Shown: positions 1 to 8,924 of the stretch, one piece after another | Numbering within the stretch: position 1 is the first letter of the stretch | Layout: each line of letters begins with the position of its first letter | DNA from: Aquimonas voraii | GTDB lineage: Bacteria; Pseudomonadota; Gammaproteobacteria; Xanthomonadales; Xanthomonadaceae | Assembly (NCBI RefSeq): GCF_900101825.1 | Contig: NZ_FNAG01000014.1 | Span: 39,233 to 103,232, forward strand | Direction of reading: 5' to 3' | Length of the DNA stretch: 64,000 nucleotides | Notes under the pieces: model-generated | Told to the model about the DNA's origin: nothing | Database searches by the model: none | Seen by the model: only the letters and a program-made list of their open reading frames with translations | Program-made: the position numbers and the translations under genes

Positions 1-195
1 CACCTCGGCCAGACGGTGCTGGTCGGGCCCGGTGGTGATGGCGAGAACGCCCGTCTCCACGAGATAGGCGCAATCGGGAGGCTCGCCTTCGCGGAACAGC
101 ACCTCACCCGTCTTCAATTCGAGTCTGTGTTGCGCCAAGAGCGGGATCCTGCGGTCGAGGCATTCTGGGTGCGTTGTGCTTCCGCGAGTTGTCAC
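1..195 (-). CDS. Cyclic nucleotide-binding domain protein, N-terminal part (cut by window edge)
   Basis: The minus strand is open from a stop near position 255 to the window edge. The 65 visible residues include LKTGEVLFREGEPPDCAYLV followed by ETGVLAITTG, which is the start of a cNMP-binding (CAP_ED) beta-roll: the L-x-x-G-x-x-L-F-x-E-G-E-x-x-D turn and the Y-L-V-x-x-G strand. No ATG lies in frame, so I place the start at the GTG at 193-195; its ribosome binding site is weak. The rest of the protein lies before the window, so it cannot be told whether it is a CRP-like regulator, a kinase or channel-type protein, or a stand-alone domain. The domain call is seen in the sequence; any ligand is unknown. 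Confidence 0.6.
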   Translation of the reverse strand, partial: MTTRGSTTHPECLDRRIPLLAQHRLELKTGEVLFREGEPPDCAYLVETGVLAITTGPDQHRLAEV

Positions 196-427
196 TTCGC
201 GGCGCTTGCGCGTGGGCTGCCGAAAAGTGGGGGTGTTCCCCTTTCGCCATCAGCCCAGTCTAAACATTGCTTGGGGATACACATGATCCCCTGAACCCGT
301 AAGCAACCCGGTTTATGCCACTGACAGTTGAAATTGCCAGGACGTCGCACCCGCATGGTCGAAACTGCGCCTGCTTGTCCGCTCGTCTCGCTGTCGTCCT
401 GGTGCTTTGTCAGGCGGCCGTAACGCA

Positions 428-458
428 TCAGGGGGGCCGCTTGCGCGAGCCCCCCTGA
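428..458 (-). terminator. Intrinsic terminator after the Ig-like lipoprotein gene
   Basis: A perfect 10-bp inverted repeat (TCAGGGGGGC at 428-437, GCCCCCCTGA at 449-458) lies about 30 nt past the stop at 489, read on the minus strand. The downstream T-tract is poor. Apart from this hairpin nothing recognisable lies between 196 and 488. Confidence 0.6.
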
Positions 459-488
459 ACGTTCACATCCTTGTGGAAACTTGCTCGT

Positions 489-3476
489 TTACTGGAACAC
501 GACCGTACAAGTGTTCACCGGCTGCAGTGGGCCCGTGCTCGCCTGGAAGCTCGTGCCCGTTGCCGGTTGCCCCGCACCGTAGGTGCAGCTGCCAGAAAGC
601 AGGGGCCGCGCCCGGGGGCCGTTGGACGGAGTGATCACAAGATCCACAGAGGTGTTGGCGGAGAACTGAAGCTGGCAGGTTTGCGAGCCCCCGTCCGCCA
701 CCGAGCACACAATGCCCGAGCCGGTCACAACGCTTCCGCCCTGGGTCGTCCCGGGAGCCGCCAGCGCAAGATTGAGCACGTTGGGATCGTTTCCGTTGGC
801 TCCATCGCAGGCCCCCACCGGCGGCGGCGGGCTGAAGCCGGTACCACCGGCGCAGCTGTCCCGGCCTTTGAAGATGACGGTCGCCGAAGGCTCCCCACCG
901 GGCAGGCTGAACACGCACTCCCACTGGGCGCCGCCGTCAGGCTGATCCATCAGCGAAGCGGTGATCAGCGCTCGACTGTTGCCGCTGGCATCGGTGATCG
1001 TCGGCGGCGTGGTGACGCTGACAGTGGCGGTTTCGCCGCTTCCAGTGCACTCCACATCGATTGCGCGCCCCGCGACCCCGTTGCCAGCGCCATCAATGAG
1101 GCGCAGGTTGACCTGGTATGCGCCGTCACCGATGAAGGCCGTCGGGAAGGCCTGCAGGATCAGGCCATCGGCCACGCGAATCTCGACTTCAGCCGGCTCG
1201 GCATCGCCCAAGGTGAAGCGCAGCGTGTTGTCGCCATCCTCGGTCATGCCGCTGGTCACCACGCTCACCAGGGCACAGCCGTTGGCGCCAGTGGGTGTCG
1301 GCAGCGGGCCGCTGTTGCGACCGCCGATGGTGCCGGTGCCGCTGGAGAGCGAGAAGCCGAAGTTCACGAACGCGCCCTGGATCGGCGAATCCAGAGCATC
1401 GCGCAAGCAGACCGTGACATTGGCGGTGGTGTTGCCCGGAATCGCTTCGGGGCTGGCGATGATGGTCAGCGGCGCGAGACCCGGATAGACATACGCAGCG
1501 ATGTCGGTCACCAGCTTGCCGGTGGCGCCTGCGGTTGCGGAGCCGCGCGCCCACACGGCCACGCTCTGACCGAGGCGGGACACCGGATAGTTCATGCGGA
1601 CCGTTGCCACGCCTGTGGAATCGGTAAAGCCGGTTGCAGCGATGTTGCCGTGCTGTGCGCGACCGATGACGTAGGGCAGCACGTTGCCGTTGTCGACGCT
1701 GGTGCCGGTGTCGTCGTTGCGGTTGAAGCGCTGCTGCGTGGTCAGATTGGTCTGGCTATTGACCTGGGCGACGGTGCGCGCGCTTTCGAGGTCGCGGTTG
1801 CCTGAAACCGACTGGCCGAACACCAGCAAGGTGTCGCCGGGACCGGCACCACCGCCCGCAGTCTGGAAGGCGCCACCCGGAGCCGAGAAGATGAAGCCGT
1901 TCTCCTGCGGGTTGCCGTCGCCGCCCGCGATCGCGAAGGCACCGGCGCCCTGGTTCGGGAAGCCCACCAGCGGGGCGTCGATCAGACCAAACTCGATCGG
2001 GGTTCCCGGCAGCACCGGATTGCCCTGGCGATCGGTCGCCAGCGCACTGACGATCAGGCTGTAGGAGCCATCGGGGCTGACCCGGATCGAGCCGTCCTGG
2101 TTGGTTCCGGTAGCCACGCCGTTGGCGATCAGGCCTTCCGAATCCGGGCCGGTGATCTGGATCGAGAACAGGCGGCCGTCGGAAATCACGACCGTGCGCT
2201 CCGCGGAAACCGGATCCGAGATGCCGTTGTCGACATTGTTGTCGGCGCGATCGGAAGTAACCCGGACCGTGGTCTGGCCAAGCCGGTTGCCGGTCACGAA
2301 GTTGAAGGTGGCGATGCCGTTGGACGTGCGGATGGCGATGTTCTGGCCGCTGACGTTCTGGCCGGCCGCATTGATGCCGGTGACGCGCTCGTTGGCGGCA
2401 GCAGGCGCTTCACCGATGATCTCAACACGGACGTTGTTGAAGGCGGTGTTGCCCGCGGTCGGATCCGGCACGGGCTGGCCAATTCCGTCGCTGACCTCGG
2501 CCTCGAGCACGCCCGAGGTGTTGCCGCCGGAGCCCTGCACGTACAGGCCGCTGAAGGTGGGCGAGAGCAGGATGTTGGCAGGCAGGGCCGCCGTGTTCGA
2601 GACCACGTTGAAGGTCTGGGTCGCCGTCATCACTCGGCCCGTCTCGGGGTCCTGGATGGTCGCGGTCAGGACGGCGGCGCCAGTGAGGTTGTCGGAGTGC
2701 ACGAAGACGGTGGCGCGACCGGCGACGATGTTGACCGGGCCCTGGCCCATCAGGGTCAGGAACTCGTTGTTCTCGATCTCAGGAGTCGAGGGATCGTCCT
2801 CGGTCTCGGGGTCATCGAGCGTCGAATAGGCCGCGATGCTCACCGGGTTGATCGACACGCCCAAGCCACCCGCTTCACCCTTGGGAATGCTGATGGGCTG
2901 GCCGCTGGCGGTGCGCGCCGTGATCGTCAACTCGCTCATGTAGGGCGAGCCGATGAAGGGAGCGACGCGGAAGAGATTGACCGGCAGCTGGGTCCGGGTA
3001 GCGGTGATGGTGATGTTGCCGGTCGCCGCAGGCGCGCTCACCGTCACCGGCAGCGAAGTCGCCACCGCGGAGGGCTGCCCCGAAGGCTGGGTGGAGAAGG
3101 TCAGGGTCGCGCTGCCCTGGTTGGTGCCGGTGACGAAGATGAATTCAGCGCGACCGCCAACGGTGGTCGCCGTGTTGGAGGAGCCCTGCTGGCCGTTCAC
3201 CACGCCAAAGATGCCGCCGAGGTTGCTCGGGCTGACCGCGGCAGTAACCACGGTGCCGTCAGCGATCGGAGTGTTGTTCGAGTTGTTGACGCTCACGCTG
3301 ACAGCGAGGGTGCCACCAGCCGGCACCGATGACGTCTGGGCGGATGCAGTGATGCGCGCGCTCGAAATCGGGCCGAACGAGCCGTCATTACCGCTTCCAC
3401 CGCCGCCCCCGCAGGCTGTCAGTACCGCCAGCGAGCCAAGCAGCAGGCACTTGAGCAAAAGTGTTGGTTTCATCAT
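489..3476 (-). CDS. Large Ig-like (Big_1/invasin-type) outer lipoprotein downstream of pilQ
   Basis: 995 residues. The N-terminus is a lipoprotein signal with lipobox L-T-A-C (Cys22) and a poly-Gly linker. The rest is a chain of beta-rich, Thr/Val/Gly-rich modules typical of bacterial Ig-like domains, with recurring phrases such as G-x-A-x-F-x-F-V-T-G-x-x-x-G, seen at about residues 110-125 and 385-400. No catalytic motif is visible. It starts 66 nt after the pilQ stop on the same strand and ends at a hairpin, so it is probably the last gene of the pil operon. Two adjacent ATG codons (3476, 3473) follow a GGAG box; the second has the more usual spacing. A surface or pilus-associated structural role is inferred from position only. 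Confidence 0.75.
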   Translation of the reverse strand: MMKPTLLLKCLLLGSLAVLTACGGGGGSGNDGSFGPISSARITASAQTSSVPAGGTLAVSVSVNNSNNTPIADGTVVTAAVSPSNLGGIFGVVNGQQGSSNTATTVGGRAEFIFVTGTNQGSATLTFSTQPSGQPSAVATSLPVTVSAPAATGNITITATRTQLPVNLFRVAPFIGSPYMSELTITARTASGQPISIPKGEAGGLGVSINPVSIAAYSTLDDPETEDDPSTPEIENNEFLTLMGQGPVNIVAGRATVFVHSDNLTGAAVLTATIQDPETGRVMTATQTFNVVSNTAALPANILLSPTFSGLYVQGSGGNTSGVLEAEVSDGIGQPVPDPTAGNTAFNNVRVEIIGEAPAAANERVTGINAAGQNVSGQNIAIRTSNGIATFNFVTGNRLGQTTVRVTSDRADNNVDNGISDPVSAERTVVISDGRLFSIQITGPDSEGLIANGVATGTNQDGSIRVSPDGSYSLIVSALATDRQGNPVLPGTPIEFGLIDAPLVGFPNQGAGAFAIAGGDGNPQENGFIFSAPGGAFQTAGGGAGPGDTLLVFGQSVSGNRDLESARTVAQVNSQTNLTTQQRFNRNDDTGTSVDNGNVLPYVIGRAQHGNIAATGFTDSTGVATVRMNYPVSRLGQSVAVWARGSATAGATGKLVTDIAAYVYPGLAPLTIIASPEAIPGNTTANVTVCLRDALDSPIQGAFVNFGFSLSSGTGTIGGRNSGPLPTPTGANGCALVSVVTSGMTEDGDNTLRFTLGDAEPAEVEIRVADGLILQAFPTAFIGDGAYQVNLRLIDGAGNGVAGRAIDVECTGSGETATVSVTTPPTITDASGNSRALITASLMDQPDGGAQWECVFSLPGGEPSATVIFKGRDSCAGGTGFSPPPPVGACDGANGNDPNVLNLALAAPGTTQGGSVVTGSGIVCSVADGGSQTCQLQFSANTSVDLVITPSNGPRARPLLSGSCTYGAGQPATGTSFQASTGPLQPVNTCTVVFQ

Positions 3477-3542
3477 CTCTCTCCAAGAAAGCCGGCAGCA
3501 GTCCTTCGCCGACCAGATTGTGAATTGCCTGCTTGCCGTTGA

Positions 3543-5816
3543 TCAGCGCCCACTGCGACCGGAGACCGCGAGCACCTTGGGCGTCACGAAGATCAACAGT
3601 TCTGCCTTTTCGGTGCCATTGCGCTTGGTGCGGAAGAGATTCCCAAGCACCGGCACGTCGCCGAGGAAGGGCACTTTCCGGAGGTCTTCGCGGCTGTTGA
3701 ACTCGTAGACACCACCGATAACCACCGTCTGGCCGTTGTCGACCAGCACGGCGGTGTTGATCTCGCGCTTGGAAATCAGCGGGATGTCGCCGACGGGGCT
3801 AGAGGTGAAGCCGGCCAGCTCGTCCTTCTTGACCTTGAGGGTCAGGTAGACGCGGTCATCCTGGGTGATGGTCGGCGTGACCAGCAGCTCGAGCACGATT
3901 TCCTTGAACTCGGTCGTGATCTGCGCCGCCGTACCGGTGCCAGTGGTGGTGATGTAACCGATCTCGTCACCCTGCTTGATGCTGGCCTCGCGCTGGTTGG
4001 CAGTGATCACGCGCGGGCTGGAGACGAGTTCGCCGCGGCCCTCCGACTGCAGGGCGGACAGTTCGAGGTCGACGAGGTAGTCCGCACTCAGGATGGCGAA
4101 GCCGATCGAACCGGCGGGGTTCTGCACCGGCAGGTTGACACCCAGTCGGCTGGCGGCCGGCAGGATGTCGCCACGCTCCGGTCCACGAGCACGCCCTTCG
4201 AGCAGCGGCCCGATGGTCAGCGCATCGCCGATGTTGCTGGTCGCATTGCGGCCCGCGTAACGATTGCTGATGGCGCTGGTGATCAGGGCGTTGTTCGCTG
4301 CCTGCGAGCCCGAGGTCGTGATCACTCGTCCGCTACTGCTCTGGTCGGCGCCACTGACGCCGAACTTGGCGCCGAGCTCCCGGGCGAAGTTCTCGCTGGC
4401 GATCACGATGCGCGCCTCGATCAGCACCTGGTCGACCGGACGATCGAGCAGGGCGATCAACTGCTTGATTTCCTCAACCTTCGGCGGGATGTCGTTGACC
4501 AGAAGGGTGTTGGTGCGCTTGTCGAAGGTCACCGAGCCACGGCCGGAAAGGAAGCCCCTGGCCTCTCCCCCCTGCTGTTGCTGCTGTTGCCCACCTTGGT
4601 TGTTGCCCTTGCTCTGGTCGGTCAGCAGCTTCGCGATCTCTTCGGCGCTGCCGTAGTTGATCGCGATGTACTCACTGACCAGCTCCGCGCGCTGCTCCTG
4701 TTCGATGCGGGCGTCAGCGATCGCCTTCTCGTAGGTGGCGATCTCGGACTGCGGGGCAACCCAGATGACGTTGCGATCCTGGCGCTTGTCCAGCGACTTG
4801 GCGCGCAGGATCAAGTCGAGTGCCTGATCCCAAGGCACATTGATCAGGCGCAGCGTCATGTTGCCGGTGACGCTGTCGGCGGCGACGATGTTGAGCCCCG
4901 ACTCTTCGGCGATCAGCTGCAGCAGGGTGCGGACCGGGATGTCCTGGAAGGTGAAGGTGACGGGACGGCCGGTGTAGCCGGGTTCCGCCCCCTCTGCCAC
5001 CACGCCGTCGGCGCTGACCACCTGCTGCACGGGGTCGATCTCGACCACGAATTCGTTGCCGGTCTGGTAGGCCAACGGCTCGAAACGGCCGTTGATGGCG
5101 ATGTCGAGCTGGGTGCCGGAGGCGCTGCGACTCAGCTGCACCGACTGCACCGGCGTCGCGAAGTCGGAGACATCAAGACGCTCGGCCATTTTCTCCGGCA
5201 GGAACACGCCCGCCAGATCCACCCGCACGCGCTGACCATCGACCCGCATGTCGGAGGCGGCCCCCTCGCCCGCGAGGGTGAGGATGATGCGGCCGGTACC
5301 CTGCGGCGTACGGCGGAAGTCAATGTTGGCGACTTCGGTCGCATTCACCGTGCGCTTGGCGGGGTCCGCCGCATAGGCGGTCACCTGTTGAGCCGAAGTG
5401 CTGGCCCCACCCACGCTGAGAATCACATTGTTCCCTTCCGTGCGCGTCTGATACGCGCTGGACCGGAACAGATCGATCGACACGCGGGTCCGGCCAGCCG
5501 CCTCGGCCGTCGAGATCGCACTGGTGGCGCCGATACCCACGGGAATCCGGCGCTGGTCGACCGCGTTCCGGGTATCCGGGAGATCAACGATGATCCGCGG
5601 CGGGTCGTCGGTGGTGAACACCGGCAGTTCGGCCGCAGGCTCGCTCAGGCTGAGGGTGATGTCGACCTGACCGCCGGGGCCGGCGGAGAAGCTGATGTTC
5701 TCCAGGCTGCCGGCGGCGATCGCGTAGTTGCCTGCTCCGAGCAGGGCGGCGAGGGCCGTGAGCCGCAGCATGCGGACCCGCAGGACGCTGGTGTAGGACT
5801 TGGATGTGCGCTTCAT
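3543..5816 (-). CDS. pilQ: Type IV pilus secretin PilQ
   Basis: Forms the outer-membrane channel through which the type IV pilus leaves the cell. After a signal peptide (ending near AIAAG) come two AMIN peptidoglycan-binding domains (roughly residues 40-130 and 160-260), a short STN-like domain (V-T-F-T-F-Q-D-I-P-V-R-T-L-L), an N1/NolW domain and the C-terminal secretin domain with V-P-x-L-G-D-V-P-x-L-G-x-L-F. A glutamine-rich stretch (N-N-Q-G-G then six Q) sits in the NolW domain. The open frame begins at a GTG (5828), but that GTG is part of the GGGGAA ribosome binding site; the ATG at 5816 is the likely start (757 aa), 15 nt after pilP. Last of the five pil assembly genes. Confidence 0.95.
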   Translation of the reverse strand: MKRTSKSYTSVLRVRMLRLTALAALLGAGNYAIAAGSLENISFSAGPGGQVDITLSLSEPAAELPVFTTDDPPRIIVDLPDTRNAVDQRRIPVGIGATSAISTAEAAGRTRVSIDLFRSSAYQTRTEGNNVILSVGGASTSAQQVTAYAADPAKRTVNATEVANIDFRRTPQGTGRIILTLAGEGAASDMRVDGQRVRVDLAGVFLPEKMAERLDVSDFATPVQSVQLSRSASGTQLDIAINGRFEPLAYQTGNEFVVEIDPVQQVVSADGVVAEGAEPGYTGRPVTFTFQDIPVRTLLQLIAEESGLNIVAADSVTGNMTLRLINVPWDQALDLILRAKSLDKRQDRNVIWVAPQSEIATYEKAIADARIEQEQRAELVSEYIAINYGSAEEIAKLLTDQSKGNNQGGQQQQQQGGEARGFLSGRGSVTFDKRTNTLLVNDIPPKVEEIKQLIALLDRPVDQVLIEARIVIASENFARELGAKFGVSGADQSSSGRVITTSGSQAANNALITSAISNRYAGRNATSNIGDALTIGPLLEGRARGPERGDILPAASRLGVNLPVQNPAGSIGFAILSADYLVDLELSALQSEGRGELVSSPRVITANQREASIKQGDEIGYITTTGTGTAAQITTEFKEIVLELLVTPTITQDDRVYLTLKVKKDELAGFTSSPVGDIPLISKREINTAVLVDNGQTVVIGGVYEFNSREDLRKVPFLGDVPVLGNLFRTKRNGTEKAELLIFVTPKVLAVSGRSGR

Positions 5817-5831
5817 GCGATTCCCCACTGC

Positions 5832-6356
5832 TTATTCGTTGTCGAGCGCGAGACGCGCCGGGCGTTCAAGCCAGCCACCCGAACCATCGGGAATGAGTTC
5901 GACCAGTTCCAGGCCATCCTCACGGATCGCGACGACGCGGCCGTCGCTCTGCCCGAGGTAGTTGCCAACGCGCACGCGGTGCACCACGCGCTGCGGATCC
6001 ATGACCAGGGCCACCTGGGCTTCGCCTTCGCCGATCAGGCCGACCATGTCGAGGCCGTCGAGCGGGAAGCCCTCCAGAAGTTCCTTGCGACGATTGGGGT
6101 CGGGCCGCGGGCCGTCGTTGCGCGTGGCGTCATCGCGCCGCTGGGGCATGGAGAACGGGTCGCGCAGGTCTTGCGCGGCATACACAAAGGTCTCGAACTG
6201 CTTCATGACCGGCAGCGGCTCCAAGGGCGGAGCGGGGCGCTGCTTGACGTCAGCGACGTAGTTCTCGAGGTCGCGCATGCCGGGATCGCAACCGGCGAGG
6301 AGGCCGGCTGCCAGGATCACTGCGACGACGCGCGGGATGGTCGGCGTGCTTCTCAT
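5832..6356 (-). CDS. pilP: Type IV pilus assembly lipoprotein PilP
   Basis: 174 residues with an N-terminal lipoprotein signal (L-L-A-G-C, Cys23), a Pro-rich linker (RPAPPLEPLPV) and a small C-terminal beta domain (D-M-V-G-L-I-G-E-G-E-x-Q-V-A-L-V-M-D). PilP links the inner-membrane PilM/N/O platform to the secretin PilQ. It overlaps pilO by the four bases ATGA, which points to translational coupling, and is followed after 15 nt by pilQ. Length and order match the family. Confidence 0.93.
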   Translation of the reverse strand: MRSTPTIPRVVAVILAAGLLAGCDPGMRDLENYVADVKQRPAPPLEPLPVMKQFETFVYAAQDLRDPFSMPQRRDDATRNDGPRPDPNRRKELLEGFPLDGLDMVGLIGEGEAQVALVMDPQRVVHRVRVGNYLGQSDGRVVAIREDGLELVELIPDGSGGWLERPARLALDNE

Positions 6357-6994
6357 TGCGCGGCCCCCTGCTGTGCCTGTCCCACCTCGGCCTGCTCCTC
6401 TTCATCGAGGTAGCGGTAGGTCTTGACCGTGCCCTCAAGCACCAGCCCACCTGCCGGACCTGCCTTCTCGTCCCGCGGCTTCAGCGAGATGTCGTGCATG
6501 GTCATGATCACCACGCGCGGCAGCGAGGCGACGCCGCTGACGAAATTGCCGAACTGGTGGTAGCTGCCCACCATCCGCAGCGAGATGGGCTTCTCCGCGT
6601 AGAACTCCTTGCGGATCTCCGGCTGCGGCTGGAACAGCTCATTGGTGATGCCCGAAGCCAGCGCGGTCTGCGAGATGTCGACAATCAGGTCGGGCATCTC
6701 GGTGCGGGAGGGCAGCTGCCGCAGCATCTGCTGAAGCATGGCCTCCATCTCAGCGAGTTGCTCTTTGAGGGGCTCGAGATTGACCGCCTTGGCCTGCTCC
6801 TTCTCGAAGTCCTGGCGCAGGGTCATCTCAGTTCGGCGCAGCGCTTCGAGTTGGTCCTGCTGCTTGCTGACGAACAGGTACCAGCCGAAGAACAGGATCA
6901 ACACGACCACGATGCCGCAGAAGAAGGCCTTGACCGGCGGCGGCCAGGCACCTGCGTTGTTGAAGTCCAGATTGTTCAAGTCGAAGTTCTTCAC
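6353..6994 (-). CDS. pilO: Type IV pilus inner-membrane protein PilO
   Basis: 213 residues. One N-terminal transmembrane helix (about residues 20-42, rich in V/I/L/F) is followed by a coiled coil (about 45-95, E/Q/L heptads) and a ferredoxin-like periplasmic domain (L-P-S-R-T-E-M-P-D-L-I-V-D-I-S). PilO pairs with PilN in the alignment subcomplex. Overlaps of four bases with both pilN and pilP place it inside the operon. It ends in an Asp/Glu/Gln/Ala-rich tail beyond the folded domain. Confidence 0.93.
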   Translation of the reverse strand: MKNFDLNNLDFNNAGAWPPPVKAFFCGIVVVLILFFGWYLFVSKQQDQLEALRRTEMTLRQDFEKEQAKAVNLEPLKEQLAEMEAMLQQMLRQLPSRTEMPDLIVDISQTALASGITNELFQPQPEIRKEFYAEKPISLRMVGSYHQFGNFVSGVASLPRVVIMTMHDISLKPRDEKAGPAGGLVLEGTVKTYRYLDEEEQAEVGQAQQGAAQ

Positions 6995-7616
6995 GGCTGT
7001 CCCCCTGCCGCGGCCTGCGGAGCCACCTCGGCACCGTCTGCGGCTTCGCCTTCGGCGCCTTCCTCGCCCTCGCCCACCGGCTTGGTGGCGGTTGCGTTCA
7101 TGCGGAAGAAGTAGGGCATGGCCTTGTCTTCACCCTTGATCTCGATGACCCCGAGGTCGGCTCGGGTCAGCCATTCCGCAGCTTCGATGTTGCGCATGTA
7201 CGAGGAGACGCGGGCGTTCGACTGGGTCATGCCTTCGATGGTGAGCTGATCACCGGCCTGCTTGACCGAACTGAGACGAACGCCATCGGGGATCGTCCTG
7301 ACCAGGTCGTCGAACAGATGCACCATCTGCGAGCGGTTGGCCTGCAGCTGCTCGATCACCGCCTTGCGCGCAAGCAGGTCGGACTTCTTCTTCTCGAGGA
7401 TCTCGATTTCCGCGGTCTTGGCCTTGAGCGCGGTGATCTCCCGGGTCAGGTAGCCGTTGCGCTGCTCCTGGTTGCTGATCAGGGCATCGAAGTATTTGAC
7501 CGCGCCGAAGCTGACCGCCACTGCGAGACCTGCGCACAGGCCGAGCAGGGCGAAGAACTCGTTCTGTCGCTGCTTGCGGCGCTCGGTGCGCCACGGCAAT
7601 AGGTTGATCTTGGCCA

Positions 7617-7617
<1 letters not shown>
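6991..7617 (-). CDS. pilN: Type IV pilus inner-membrane protein PilN
   Basis: 208 residues. The cytoplasmic N-terminus I-N-L-L-P-W-R is the conserved PilN segment that docks into PilM. A transmembrane helix (about 20-42), a coiled coil (about 45-85) and a periplasmic domain (G-V-R-L-S-S-V-K-Q-A-G-D-Q-L-T-I-E-G) follow. The C-terminus is an unusual acidic, Ala/Gly-rich tail (about residues 180-208) of low complexity. The ATG overlaps the pilM stop as TGATG, and the gene overlaps pilO by four bases. Confidence 0.94.
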
Positions 7618-8699
<1,082 letters not shown>

Positions 8700-8724
8700 T
8701 TACAGGCAATAACTCCACGACTAC

Positions 8725-8754
8725 ATTAAATAACGATTATTTGCAGTCTGGCAA
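8725..8754 (-). promoter_or_regulatory. Candidate sigma-70 promoter of the pil operon
   Basis: On the minus strand TTGCCA (8749-8754) and TTTAAT (8725-8730) are 18 bp apart in the only AT-rich stretch of the divergent region between pilM and mrcA. It lies about 50 nt upstream of the pilM start. Four to five of six bases match consensus in each box. This is a by-eye prediction. Confidence 0.4.
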
Positions 8755-8924
8755 CAGATAGCCGCGGTTCAGGCTCGGACAATCGCGATGGACGTCAAGA
8801 TTTCGCACATCCGCGACCGTCCGGAGGGGGGTCTTGCGGGCCGGAAGCCACCGCTTCAGCGTCCGGCAGTCCATCGGCAGGCCCGTATACTCGGCGCCCG
8901 TTCCTGACCTGCCGGATCCCGCGG

